Shown here one piece after another: positions 19,976 to 31,557 of a DNA stretch of 64,000 nucleotides (positions within the stretch are counted from its first letter, which is position 1; every line of letters begins with the position of its first letter). The translations under genes and the position numbers were made by a program. This stretch comes from Thalassia testudinum (lineage: Eukaryota > Streptophyta > Magnoliopsida > Alismatales > Hydrocharitaceae), in NCBI GenBank assembly GCA_037157565.1, contig JAZHRO010000063.1, positions 12,568,001 to 12,632,000 on the forward strand. The letters run 5' to 3'. The notes beneath the pieces are model-generated. The model saw only the letters and a program-made list of their open reading frames with translations, was not told where the DNA came from and ran no database searches.

Positions 19976-22742
19976 TGATAAGAGCCTCATCATGAGCCCT
20001 AACTAGCTCATTTTGATCCAAGAAAGAGAATAAAAGCTCCTGCATAACTTAGAAGAAGGCTTAATTAGAGGAATAAGTGTTCTGAGAAGAAAACATGAAA
20101 TTAAGGGTAAAACTGTAATTTTACCATTGTAGTACATAAACAGGATTTCTCAGAGACAAAACATAGGTCAAATGGTCTAAATAAGATGAAAAGTGGGTTG
20201 ATTCAATCATAAATGGGTTCATGTGCAATCCAGGAATTAAATGACATCTGGTAACCCTAAAACAGACCCGCTTAATTCAACAAGGTTTTGGTCATGATAA
20301 AAATCAAGTAAACCCTCTAAAAGTCATGGAAAACTATCACCTATGGTTTAGAACATTTAATTTGGCCTTTGGAACCTTGTTTGACCTAGATTGGGGTCCT
20401 AGCTTATCAATTGACCTAATTTGGGTTTTTGCACAAAATGTCCAATCAAACATGGTCAAACCTAAAATCCAACTTCACCATTGGATTCCTTAGGTTCAAA
20501 TTAGGTTTGTACCAAAATTTGGACCTAAGGGGAGGTCATCTTGACCTACTTTGCAAATTAGTACACCCAATTACATTTTGACCCTTATCTCTTGAAAATC
20601 ATTACATAAACCCCCCTAGCTTCCTCGCCACTCTTACAAACAGGTCCCTCCACCATTAATGGGGAGGAATCCTTCTTCGGCGAGGGAGGGGGGATACTCT
20701 CTGATTCCTCAGAGATCTCCTCCCAGAATTGGAAGGGAGATTCTCTGAGGAATCCCCTTCCATCTGAGCCCAATCACAATCTTTGATTTTTGTCCAATCT
20801 CTCATGTGAACGCACGAAAGATTTGGGATCCCAACTACTTTCCTTCTCCGGCGAGACGACAGTGGCTGAAGGCTTGCCCTCCACGCACCAGAAGCTCAGC
20901 CAGCACTTATAAAAGGACCCCCGACCCTCTGCGAATCTCTCAGACTTGTTTTGGCCGTAGAACCCTCCAAATTTCATCTCTCCTCTCTCCGGCCAAGAAG
21001 CCCGCAAGCTTCGACGATTCTTCCTCCTCCCTCTCGTCGCTCTGCTGCCATACCAGCAGCAGGGTTCACTCCGCCTCATCCTCCCGCGTCGCGCCGCAGC
21101 AAGTGCATGCCTCCCTGACCTCCTCGTCGCCGTTATCTCCCTCAGGGCCGTCTTCTCCGATGACGGCACAAACGAGCCATCTATCTCTGCTGCCCCCCCT
21201 TTCACTCCCAACAATCCAGATAAGTTCCCTGTCTTCCACTCTTTCATTTTCCTCACTTTATTTCACACAATTGCCCCTTGACCGTCACTGTCCACCGCTA
21301 TCTTCCTCATCTCCGACCACCCTCTGGCGAGACGCTCTCGTCACTCCGCAGCCACATGCGCCTCGCCAACCACCGCATAACCTCCTCCATACTCCATTGA
21401 ATATCCTCCACTCATCCACAGGTTGCCTACACCACCACAACCGCCCCCCGACCAAACCCATCCGTCCGGCCACAGAGCGACCTAGGCACGCACGCCTAGG
21501 CTGCCCTGCGGCCTGCCACCTACTGCCTCACCTTCGCCATGACATGACGAAGGTCTCCCTGTGGTTTAATAGAGTCGCAAGGCCCTTTTTGTGTTGAGCA
21601 GGGTTTGAGCTTCAGTCGCCATTAGTGGTGACTCGAGGAGGTTTCACGCTCACTCCAGGTTGAAGGACTTCAAGATTTCAGGTGCAACAGATTTAGGGAG
21701 ATCTCGTGAAGTCATCTGTTCCAGCAAGTAGCGCCGCGAGACCTGCAGTTGCTACAATTGGAGGAACGTTCTGCTACGGGCACGTGAGAAAGAGCAGTGA
21801 AGCATTAGTCCCACCTTGGTAAGTCACAACGCGCGTGAGTACTTTATATTGATTTTGTGCTATTGTTGGGTTGCCTCGAATACACTGGGGTGAGGTTCCT
21901 CACCTATCCACGCACCTTGTCCACAACTTCATCCCGCAGATTTGGTGCCCCGACCCGACTACCCCCCTCCTGAGCACTCCTCGCGCACCACACCCACGCC
22001 GATGTGCCTGGACCCGGGCGCGTGACCCAACCCGATAACCCAACTCTGGGAGAGCATACCAAAGAGAGATTTAGAGAGAGAGAGACGCACTGGGAAGGGT
22101 AGGGGAGTAGGTTTTGTTGCGTGGTGCTTGTGTGCAGGAAGAGGATGCTAAGGTGGAAGCAGCTAACGAAGGAAGCAGGGACTTAGCCGTTGCGAGCGAG
22201 GAAGAAGAAGAACACCCTGAAGCAGAGGTGCGGTAGACCAAGGAAGAAAAAGAAAGAGATCAAGGGGCAGACAAAGAAGCAAGAAAACAAAGGAAGAAGA
22301 GGAAGAAAAAGAAGAAGGCAACAACCTAAGAAGAGGCAAGCCAGGACTTGGCCACAAGAAGAGAATCAAGAAGAGAAGGAAAAAGAAGAGGAGAAGAAGC
22401 AGCTAAGGAAGAAAAAGAAAAGGAGAAACCAGAGCTGCAGTAGAGCAAATCACCAACAGAAAAGAAGAATCTGAGAAATACTTTAAGACGTCTAATGCAA
22501 TATTAGACGTCCATTCTTTTTGAGCAATTTCTTTCTATATCAGTCTCATGTCACTTCTATTGAACTAGTCATTTCTTCTTATTTAAAAGTTGTGTTCTCA
22601 AGTTTTGGAATACTCAGATTGCTCCCTGTGTTCGACCTCGGATACTCTGATTTTCGAGTTATAAATTTTTATTTATTTTCGCGGAAAGTTCATCTATATT
22701 ACAACGTGATATTTGTTAAAACACGATCTAGCCGCATTAACA
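19976..22742 (+). mobile_element. Solo LTR, family S1, copy b
   Basis: 2767 bp, starting TGATAAGAGCCTCATCATG and ending CGCATTAACA, flanked by GTCTA on both sides (19971-19975 and 22743-22747). It aligns with copy a over its length: the AGCCCTAACTAGCTCATTTTG block at the start, the CAAATTAGGTTTGTACC block at about 20497, the C-rich part, the purine-rich AAG part (22190-22470), two AGACGTC words near 22490-22510, and the LTR-end module at 22622-22712. The 263-residue open frame at 20806-21597 is Ser/Pro/Leu-rich, has no domain, and matches decayed sequence in copy a, so I do not call it a gene. Confidence 0.93.
20908..20915 (+). promoter_or_regulatory. TATA box of S1 copy b
   Basis: TATAAAAG about 930 bases into the LTR. 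The matching site in copy a is TATTTAA at 1444. Likely LTR promoter. Confidence 0.5.
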
Positions 22743-22747
22743 GTCTA

Positions 22748-22951
22748 GGACTTAGGTTATTATATTTTAGGCTCTTTAACATATTTCTATGGAGATAAAA
22801 GAACAAAAAATACAAGTACATAAAACGAAATGATTATCCTATTCTTCTTCTTCTTCAAGCTTTGGCCCTAGACTAAGTCCCCAATCCATGCCCCTTGATG
22901 CTTTTACTCATAAGTCATGCTCCTCCATGTAATTTCCCTACTTGGAGGGGG
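22748..22951. repeat. Rest of the old A/B-type LTR, ending in a G-rich tract
   Basis: The first 100 bases align with 24349-24470. The last bases (TTGGAGGGGG) form a polypurine-like tract directly before the start of LTR A; LTR B has the similar GGGAGGAGG in the same place. Either both are 3' LTRs with their polypurine tract, or the G-rich flank is coincidental. Confidence 0.35.
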
Positions 22952-23612
22952 TGAGATCAGTGTAACGTAAAAAAATGCGTAAATGAAATATAAAGCAATC
23001 TCAAAAAGACAATCACACAATGTACACAAATGTTTTTAGGTGGAAACCCAAACCGGGTGAAAACCACCACCTAACCCTCTCGAGTTAGGATTTTTCGATC
23101 AACCTAGTTGATCAAATCCACTAAACGAATCACTTTAAAACGAGGGTGATTCAACCTCAGTACAACCACGCTACAAGTACGAGGGTAGCGTTCCTCAACC
23201 CCTTCTCTCCACGAGAAGGATTTTGTCCCACGAAGGAGACGGGAATTCGCAAAGCGAATACCCAACCAAAAGACAAAGGTAAAATAAACAACAAACTTAT
23301 AGAGCCAACAAAGTAATAAACCTAAGCTTCTATAGGATTTAGGAAACTCCCCTTTGCAAGGAGTGCGTCGACGATGACGCGGTGCGTGAGCCACGCGATG
23401 GCGCAACTTCGCTCTCGTGAACTACGGTGGGAGAGCGGGTGCGCAACAGCTTGATGCTCTCAAGAGAATGGTGCTTGAGCTTGGAGAGCAAGAGCTAGCT
23501 AGGACACAAGAGAGTGGAAAGTGTAATACAACTTGTTTCTTGTGTATCTTGGTCTCTCTAGGTGTGTGTGTTGTGTGTCTATGTGTGTTTTTGTGTTGCA
23601 AAGGCTCCCCTC

Positions 23613-23620
23613 TATTTATA
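23613..23620 (+). promoter_or_regulatory. TATA-like box of LTR A
   Basis: TATTTATA within CTCTATTTATAGAGGCC; LTR B has CTCTATTTATAGATGGCC at 56391. It lies about 115 bases upstream of the palindrome array. Confidence 0.42.
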
Positions 23621-23732
23621 GAGGCCTTAGGAAGGCTTTGGAAGGATTAGGAAGGGTTGTATAGCCGTTGGGAACAAAGCCCAAGAGAATCAGGCCGAAT
23701 CAGGACAATGATTACACTTGACAGGGTTATCA

Positions 23733-24275
23733 GACGTCTAACTCTGGCATCAGACGTCTGGAAGGCCACTTTAAGACGTCTGATTCCAAGGTCAGACGTC
23801 TGATTCTATGCGGGTTTCTCCCTGACTTGAATCAGATCTAAACAGGGTTTTTGCGCAAGTCCATCAGACGACATACAGGACGTCTGGCACTATGTCTGGA
23901 CGTCTGGAAACCTACTTTTACTGTGGGAATTGATTTCCAAACGTTGCAACGGCTAGAAAATCTCTGAGAAGAGATTTTGGGTCAGTCGAGGCAAAACGGT
24001 CATTTATCAGACGTCTGGAAAGGCCTAAGGACGTCTGGTAAGGCTCTAACGGTCATATTCTTGAGTGTCTGCTAAGCCAGCCAACGGTCCACTAATTGGA
24101 CGTCTGGCAAATCCATCAGACGTCTCCTAAGACGTCTGGTCTAGGGTTAGGACGTCTGATTTCATCAGACAGAACTAACTATGTCCAGCCTAACAGTTAT
24201 CAGACGTCTGAAACAACAGTCAGACGTCTTAAAATTCTTTATCAGACGTCTGATTTGGGAATTAGACGTCTGGAA
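23733..24275. repeat. Array of CAGACGTCTG palindromes
   Basis: I count 16 exact GACGTC hexamers in about 540 bases; chance would give about 0.13. Most sit in (C/T/G)(A/G)GACGTCT(G), often the full 10-bp palindrome CAGACGTCTG. Spacing is irregular (about 16 to 100 bases), so this is not a tandem satellite. LTR B carries the same array at 56509-57055 with many members decayed to GACATC or GACGTT. Confidence 0.85.
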
Positions 24276-24530
24276 GTGCTGTTTGAACCCTATATTGGTT
24301 TTCTAAGTATTCTACAGAAAACCTAAGTATCCTAGGGTTGTGCCGGTGTTCCTAGGACTACTGTTAGGGTTCTTTGAGGCTCTTTAACATGAAATATCTA
24401 AGGAAATAAAGAGCAACAAAAGAAACAAAAAATACAACAAGTACAAAAGAAGGAAATCTATCCTATTCTTCATTTCCTTCCATCTTCAATCTTTCGCTCC
24501 ACGCGAACCTCCTCTATTTTCCGTCAAGCT

Positions 24531-24829
24531 CTTCCAATCCGTCCTGGATGCGAGCTCGAACTCCGTCTAAACACGTCCTCATTTGCAATTGACCTGAAAT
24601 CTAGGACTCAAATTGCAAATGTTAAATAACATGTGTTTTGTTATCATCAAAATAAATGATCGTGGTGCTCTAGCACCAACACTCCATTCCTCCATGGACT
24701 TGAGCTTGAACTCCTATACACTTGCTACCATTTGCATATAATCTAAAATTTTGAACTCAAATGCAAATGTCAAATTATAAGTGTTTTATTATCATTAGAA
24801 TCAATTATCGTAGTGCATTTGCACCAACA
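24531..24829 (+). repeat. Tandem duplication of the end of LTR A
   Basis: Two diverged units of about 150 bases, each with CTCCA/TCC...TGGA, ATTTGCA..., AACTCAAA...GCAAATG, GTGTTTT(G/A)TTATCAT and ending GTGC....GCACCAACA. LTR B has one unit (57285-57435), so the duplication is specific to this copy or subfamily. Confidence 0.7.
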
Positions 24830-26314
24830 GGTAGTCTAATGGGACTAGATATTGGTTCTATATTCTCCTCCAGTGTGAAGGATTCGTAGGTATTGGGAAA
24901 TACCTACAAGAAGTATAGTGCCATAAATCAAGAATCTTGAATTCTTCAGTATTGGCATAACGAAATAAATAGTGATTTCAATGGGTTTCTACTTGGAGAG
25001 AAATAAAATATTATTTAAAGACAAATGATATTTGATTTAGCATTTAACTAAGCTAGCATGGTTTGATCTTGATCTAAAAGGGTTAGGATGGAAATTAAAT
25101 GCAATTTGGGTATTGAAACCCAAGTGGCTAATAAATAAAAGGTGTCAACATTTGGCATCCAACAAGGCTATTTGACATCCAACATCTTTAGTGGTCATCC
25201 TCCAAGACCATCTCCTTACAGTTGTGTTGGGAGGAGGAGGTAACAGTTACTTTTGGGATTCATATGAGGTTTGTGGAATGTATACAATCAGGTGTTCTCA
25301 AGGTCAAGGGCCTCATCCACTTGTTGGAAAGAAGGGAAACCTTCTATGTTGGGACTTATTGTTGGAGGCATTTCACGTGAGGTGCTTTACTACCTCCCTA
25401 AGGAATAATTTTATACTTGTTGGAATCCTGGAATGGAAAGAAAATAGTTCTTCTTATGTGGTTCTGGTTTAGGTCATCTGATTCCTATTCTTTTCAAATT
25501 TTTGAGCAATGAATTGGATGGAATCAAAATTTTAAATGACTATTTTATCACACTGTCGTGATGCTATTGCAAATCATTCGCCAATAGATTCCCCTCCCCC
25601 CAGACCATTATCTCCCTCCCTTCTCAATGCTTGACCCTTAACCCCTTGCTCCTTTATTCATGTGCTATTGCTGCTCTAAACAATCAATTGTCACTCCATT
25701 GGAGTTACCATCACCCTTTTGATGACCACTCAACGCCTTCACACTGCTCCTTCAAAAGTCTTTCCCACTATTTGTTGGAAACTACTTGTCAACAAAATTT
25801 CAATAGAAACTCATTTACAGTAAAGGTGAGTTCCTCAACATAGGAACTTTATATATGTTTTCTCTTCAATGTGCTACTTGTCCTCAAAACCTACCTTAAG
25901 GAACTCGCTTTGTAAAACCCTACTAAATTTGACTTTTCTTAAGATGAGTTTAGTGCAAAGAAACTAATCAAGCCCACAAGGACTTAATAGGAAAAATAGA
26001 GGGAAATCGTGACACACCAAAGAAGAGTAAAGGCTAGTCGAGTGGTGGCTTAGTTCCACCTCGAGGGTGCACATCTAGGGAAGGGTTATTTTCCCTTAGG
26101 ATGCACTAACGTAGTATGTTTGGTAAGAGAGATCCTACCCCCTTTCTCTAGAATGCCTGGGTGTCCTTTCTATAGGGGATTTTGGAAATAACAATAATAA
26201 TGATCACATTTACATATATTGAGAGCATAATCTTTCTAGATTTTCTTGTTGACTACGTTGATACGTCTATTGTCGCACCTTCACCTCGATTATTGTAGCA
26301 CTGTATTGGCTTTT
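24830..26314. other. Unassigned sequence between LTR A and S1 copy c
   Basis: About 1.5 kb without a domain I recognise. The longest open frames (25191-25472 with 93 residues, 25631-25843) show no family features. Probably internal or flanking retroelement sequence; nothing more can be said. Confidence 0.3.
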
Positions 26315-26351
26315 ATTACTGATGGTAACACCATCATTCATTATAACTAAC

Positions 26352-28006
26352 TGATGTGCATACATCTGATTAACCTAAAATGTCTATTAATGCATGATCT
26401 TAGTGTCACATTAGCATCATACATTGTAAATAGTGCATAACATGCATAATCATGCATTTAGATTAAGTTGTACAAATTGTACAGTAATTATCTCCTTTTT
26501 ATGGTCAGAGACAGAGTGACTTTTTATCGGGGCATCGGATCGAAGATCCAACCGTACGGATCTAATCAAGGTGACGATTGAAGTTCAACGACTCCAAGAT
26601 CGCCTTAATCGGATATCCGTAGCACCATATAGAGACCGAGGAACCCTAAAGATCAAGGGCCAAGATGGTGTTAATCCGCACCTCAGATGACAAATCCGAT
26701 CGCACGGATGGATTCGGATTGATGATGCGAAAATTGATCCAATCTGACACCTGTGGCACTATCTACAATACTCAGAAGATGGATGGCCGAGAAGGCGCCA
26801 TGTGGCACCATCTCAGCCGCCCAACTGACCCCAAGGACCCGTAGTGACCTTTCCTTCTTCACTTGCTCGCTCGATCTCGACCGTTGGATGCTCATCCAAT
26901 GGTCACAAAGCCGCGGGCTAAAAAACAAGCGCTTGACACAAAAGCGCCCGTAGTGCGTTGGTCGAGCACCTTCATGAGAAGAGAAGACGCCCGTTCGAGC
27001 CGCAGGCGCTTCAAATTGGAGCATGGGTGAGCGAGTGCGTGGGCGAGCGGAGCCGCACGATGGTGATCGAATGGCGCTGCACGAACGATAGCGCCTACGC
27101 GTGATCAGACGTGTAGCACTGATGCAAGATCACATGCGGGCACGCGGCATGAGCGGGGATCATTTAAGCCGTCTGATCTCTTGATCGGACGACTGTAAGC
27201 GCGCGGACGTGATCATGTGTTGTGCGACACGGAGGCGAGGAGGTGCGAGGCGCACGCACATGAAGGCCATGTTCAGGCCTTTAGTGATGGATTTATCCGT
27301 CACTAAAGGTCCTGAATTAATGTTTTTCAAATTGTAATGACCAAAATGCCCCCACTCCTTGCAACTATAAAAGGAGACCCTCCATACGAATTTCTCATCC
27401 CTTCCTTCTCTTCTCTCCCTCTCCAAAGCTCAAGAGAATCTTATCCCACACCTGAGATGCTCCTCAAGAGATAAAATCAATTTTTCGCCCCCATTCTGGA
27501 AGCAGATCCCATGACGACGATGACGTGTTGCCTCATTCCCGTTCCTCCTGCCTCGACCTCCTTCTTCCCACTCCGTTCCTCGTCTTCCAAGCATCGTCTT
27601 GTCTTGCTTGTCCTCCAAGCGATCGTCGAGGAGGAAAACTTCTCTCTCCCATTCCTTTTTCCTACTTTCTAGAGTAGAATTTTCCTACTTTCTAGTTGTA
27701 ATAGTTTTCCTGCTTTCTAATGTAATTTCTCACTTTCCTAGTTGTACAAACATTTTGCAAAATCAAGTGGGTGTTCTCTCTCTCTCATTGTCTATAGCTA
27801 TATCATTGTAATTACTCCACTCTTTAAACAAAAACATAAAAAAAATATAATTGCAAATTTCGATCGACATAGCCTCCCTAAGTTCGACCTGGGATTTCTA
27901 TTACGGTATAAATTTTGTTTGTTGAACCTGAGTTCTTCGCTATTCAAACTACAATGATAGGTTTTCAAAACCAAATCCGATAGCGTAGTCCTCCGATGTT
28001 TCAACA
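26352..28006 (+). repeat. 5' LTR of the Athila-like element
   Basis: 1655 bp from TGATGTGCATACATC to TTTCAACA. The start forms a short hairpin (GATGT/ACATC). It has TATAAAAG at 27366, a CT-rich leader at about 27395-27430, and the LTR-end module at 27872-27954. The open frames in it are repeated in the 3' LTR and are not genes. Confidence 0.92.
27366..27373 (+). promoter_or_regulatory. TATA box of the Athila-like 5' LTR
   Basis: TATAAAAG, kept at 31622-31629 in the 3' LTR and at 16625 in the related LTR. Confidence 0.6.
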
Positions 28007-28009
28007 TTT

Positions 28010-28027
28010 TGGCGCCGTTGCCGGGGA
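28010..28027 (+). other. Primer binding site, tRNA-Asp type
   Basis: TGGCGCCGTTGCCGGGGA lies three bases after the LTR end. It is complementary to the 3' end of plant tRNA-Asp, the primer used by Athila/Tat-type elements. Confidence 0.95.
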
Positions 28028-29324
28028 GGCAACGATTTTCTGAGCTTCTTTTCACATTTCACGCACTTTACTGTCTTCTAACTTGCTTTCTCTTGTGTCT
28101 ATTGTTTTGCAGAGACCTCCATTAGGGAATCTTCAAGTGGTAGATCGGAGTAAAGTGCAGTTGAAGACGACTGTAAGTGCTCCCTATTCTTCCCCCTCCA
28201 TAGATTTCATTTGTCACATTAAATTTAAATTCCAATTAACCTAGGTGTTTGCATAAATCTTATGATTAGTTTGGTTGTTTGGATTTTCACTTACACTCAT
28301 TTCACCCTCGCTTATATATATACAAAAAAGATAATTTTGTGGGGTAATTTTCAACATATACACAACATACACCCACATTCAAGGCACTTAACCTACTTGA
28401 TTTTCTTCTACTCAATTGGATTCTGATCTGTGGAACTGGTACACACAAATCAACACATAAAAGAGTAGAAATCATTCTAGGTTAACCATTTTTGTGTGCC
28501 CAATCTAGTGGTGTAGTTGTGGCCAATTGTTTTGAGTTGTTTGGGCTGCACCACTCAACCTAAAATCAACTCACCAAGTAGCTTCCTCTTAGGGTTTTCA
28601 ATCTAGGTTCATACAAGGCACTCCACTTTATTTCTGGTTTTAAAGGAAGGCAATCTTCACCCGTGCTTGAAAACTTGGTTTGCCTTAAACTTGATTGAAA
28701 TCAACCTAGTTCTAAACCTTAAAAGCTACTTAAGCAAGATTTGAACATTAAAATCTACGCATCACAAATAATCTTGCTTGAAAACCCTGGTTGTGCATGC
28801 ACTTACACATAATCAATCATTAAGGGCACAACCCATTTTAAGGGCCCACCACATTCCATAAGCACTACAATCCCAGGCCTCAATAAAATCGAGTAGACGT
28901 TGGCCTTAAGGACTGATTCGCTCTTCGGGGCCTAGTCTGAGATTGTTTACGATTAACATACTTGTACCGATTAATCTGATGTCTAGCTAGGGGAGTAGTG
29001 TCAATCGACCGCGGCTGGGGGGTACACTAGGAACCAAAGGCACAAGCCGAAGAACCTTCTCCCCAGTCCCCCCTAACTAGTTGGATTGAGCAGACACAAG
29101 TAGAGTAAGTCGTTTATAATCTTAAGGAGGGTTCTGGGAGTCTGTAGATCCTTAGGCTACCCTACTTAAGGATAGGCTTGTTTTGTTGTGCTGCAGGGTC
29201 CTTATCCCTAGTCCTTCTGACATTTTCCTAGTTTATGCTAGGAAGAAGGGCATTGAATCCCCGATTGGAAGGACCACTAGAGTATTTTAGGAGGTGTAGA
29301 TTGGATTTTGGCCAAATTGATCCC
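28028..29324 (+). other. Untranslated leader between primer site and gag
   Basis: About 1.3 kb without a long open frame. It includes A/C-rich text and CTAGTTGG/ACTAG words around 28980-29100. Long leaders are common in Athila/Tat elements. No separate gene seen. Confidence 0.6.
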
Positions 29325-31557
29325 ATGGACGATCAATAGCCTCCTCTACCCAGGGATCCATAGGAGGAATTCCGAAGGCAGCTGGAACAAATGTAGAGAA
29401 TGCAAGAATGATTCCAAAAAATGCAGGGCGCTCAGCCCTTGAAGGATTTTTATGATCCTTCAAATTACGGGGAACGTTTTGACATCCAGATTCTTGCCGG
29501 AGACGTAGAAATCAAGCCTTAGGTGTTAAGCCTGATCAAACATTACCATGGACTTGGCTCTGAAGACCTGTTTCAGCACTTGGAGGACTTGACCACTTTG
29601 GTCCAGGCCACCAAGGCGTGAAACGTGAATGAAGAGTAAATGATCATGAGGCTCTTCCCCCACTCTCTTAGGGATAAAGCCGCTCATTGATACAGGACTA
29701 TAGGAAGACCAATTGCAACTTGGAATGAGTTGAAATTGACCTTTCTGAAGAAATTCTTCCCTATCGGACGTACCAATGCTTTGAGACGGGCAATCACTAC
29801 CTTTACATAGCGGCTGGGGGAGCAGTTTCATGTGGCCTGGGAGTGATTCCAGGACCTATTGCCAAGGTGTCCATATCACGAGGTGTCGAAATGGCAACTC
29901 GTGCAAATCTTCTACCACGGGTTGACTGAACAACTTAGAAATCACGTAGACGCTTCTTGTAGAGGCAATTTCCTCAACAAAGACGCAGATAGCGTGCATG
30001 ATTTGTTTGAGGAAATGAGTAAGAATTCAATCAATCATGCCTCCATGGATACTTTTAACCGGTCCTACCAGCCTAGATCAAATGTTAATGAAGTCCACGA
30101 TTCTTATTCATTCGATATGGAATTGATTTGTAATAAACTTGATAAGGTGGACTTGGTTGCTAAGAGAATGGAGGAGTGGATGGCTGGAAATTCAATGAAT
30201 ATTTCTCGATTCATTCAATCCCAGAATTCGGGATTCCATTCATCGTGAGCTCCTTCTGGACAGGAGTTCGTGAATCAACTTGATGCGGCTCAACCTGTGA
30301 GCCAGCATTATTTGGAACCCCATAGGTTCCAAACTGGGGCCTTTGATCCCAGTTTTTCTGATCCTTCCCTAACTTTCTCTCCATCCTCACCCTATGAGGA
30401 TGTTTGTGCTGTACAAGAGAATGTTAGATCCAACCCCTACTCTAATGCTTATAATCCGGGTTGGAGAAACCACCTTAACTTCTCTTGGAAAAACCCGAGG
30501 CAGCAGACCTAATTCCGACCCAGCAACTATGCTCCGCAATGACCAATGGGTCAGGGTCATGTTTATACTCAGTTACCCCCGAATCAGGTCAATCGGCCAG
30601 CTTGGAATGCCCGTCAACCCGTAGGGTAGGCTGATTTGAACCGACAAATGGTAGAGATGCAAGGATCCATGCTCCAGCTCATGCAGCAAATGAAAACCTC
30701 GCTGGACAACTTGCAAACCAGGCTCATAGGTAACTCTTGTCAACCCGAATCTCTACCATCCCAACCCATACCGAACCTGCGAAATATCCTGAATCTGGGC
30801 AATCAAGCCCATGGGTACAGAAATCAGAGGAACCCACACTCACATGCTCAGGTGGTTGAGCAGGGTCCTTCCTCTTCTTCTTCTGCACATCAACAATTCT
30901 TGGCTAATGAAGCCCCTCCAATCTTTCCTAACCCTCCCCAAGACCCTAACTTGTATGCATCCGCAAATTCTGTTACCTTGAGGAGTGATAAACAAACTCA
31001 GGATCCACAACCACACCGTTCTGATTTATCGAATCTTGAAGAACCTAAGGAGAGAAAGGAGAATTCTGGAGAAGAAATCAAGGCTCAGGAACCTGATTCC
31101 AAAAATCTGACTCATGTTCCTTTTCTTGAAGCCTTGATTAGATCAAGGAAGAAGTCTGCTGATAGTAATGAGGAGTTGCTGAATATTTTCAAGAATGTCG
31201 AGATCAGTATCCTGCTCCTCGATGCTATCAAGCATATACCGACTTACACGAGATTTTTAAAGGATTTATGTACACAAAAGCGTAAGTCGAGAGAATCTGT
31301 TCTGAGGAAGGTGGTACTCTCCGAGCAGGCTAGTTCTGTTATCCTGCATCACCTCCATCAAAAAAAGAGAGATCCGGGTGCTTTGTTGATTTCATGTGTC
31401 ATCGGAGATTACACTTTTGATAGAGCACTGTTGGATCTAGGTGCATCCATCAACCTAATTCCGACTTCTCTTTATGAGAAGTTTGGATTAGGCGAACTTC
31501 GACCGACTTCAGTAATGCTGTAGTTAACGGACCGTTCGGTCACAAATCCAATGTGCA
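29325..31557 (+). pseudogene. gag: gag and start of protease, one frame with many stops
   Basis: From ATG 29325 a single reading frame runs to the deletion junction. It holds about a dozen or more premature stops but no frameshift I can see. Gag blocks: KDFYDPSNYG; HYHGLGSEDLFQHLEDL; LFPHSLRDKA; FFPIGRTNALRRAITTF; LLPRCPYHEVSKWQ; then a low-complexity Gln/Pro/Ser-rich part and, in 30636-31523, GDYTFDRALLDLGASINLIP, the retropepsin active site (DLGAS), then SLYEKFGLGELRPT. After a TAG the frame still encodes LTDRSVTNP before it hits the LTR junction near 31556. Gag packs the RNA; the protease would have cut the polyprotein. The order and motifs match plant Athila-type gag-pro. Several stops look like CAG, CGA or TGG codons changed by C-to-T decay. 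Confidence 0.9.

Larger units (their letters stand above)
22952..24829 (+). repeat. LTR A (Copia-like), carrying the CAGACGTCTG array
   Basis: The unit runs from TGAGATCAGTG to GCACCAACA (1878 bp) and aligns with LTR B at 55774-57435. Shared blocks are the AGGTGGAAACCC...AACCACCAC block, the CGATCAACCTAGT block, TCTATTTATAG, the palindrome array, GGCTCTTTAACATG, and the CCATTTGCA...CACCAACA end. Its final about 150 bases are present twice (24531-24681 and 24682-24829). No protein domain is present. The flanks (GGGGG and GGTAG) do not form a TSD. Whether it is a 3' LTR or a solo LTR is open. Orientation is taken from the G-tract on its left. Confidence 0.6.

Noticed and set aside
20806..21597. 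The 263-codon open frame in S1 copy b as a gene
   Set aside because: Ser/Pro/Leu-rich with no domain; it lies fully within a solo LTR, and the matching part of copy a has no such frame.
22190..22474. Lys/Arg/Glu-rich open frame
   Set aside because: It is the translation of an AAG-rich purine tract shared by S1 LTRs.
23733..24275. CRISPR-like array
   Set aside because: The repeated unit is about 10 bases, spacing is irregular and there are no spacers of uniform length; the setting is a plant LTR.
22952..24829. LTR A as solo LTR with TSD
   Set aside because: Flanks GGGGG and GGTAG do not match, and using the inner end (24681) gives CTCCA, which does not match either.
25191..25472. 93-codon open frame as a host exon
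   Set aside because: No recognisable family, no flanking exons, and surrounding sequence looks like retroelement remnants.
28010..28027. tRNA gene fragment
   Set aside because: It is only the 18 bases complementary to a tRNA 3' end, placed next to an LTR: a primer binding site.
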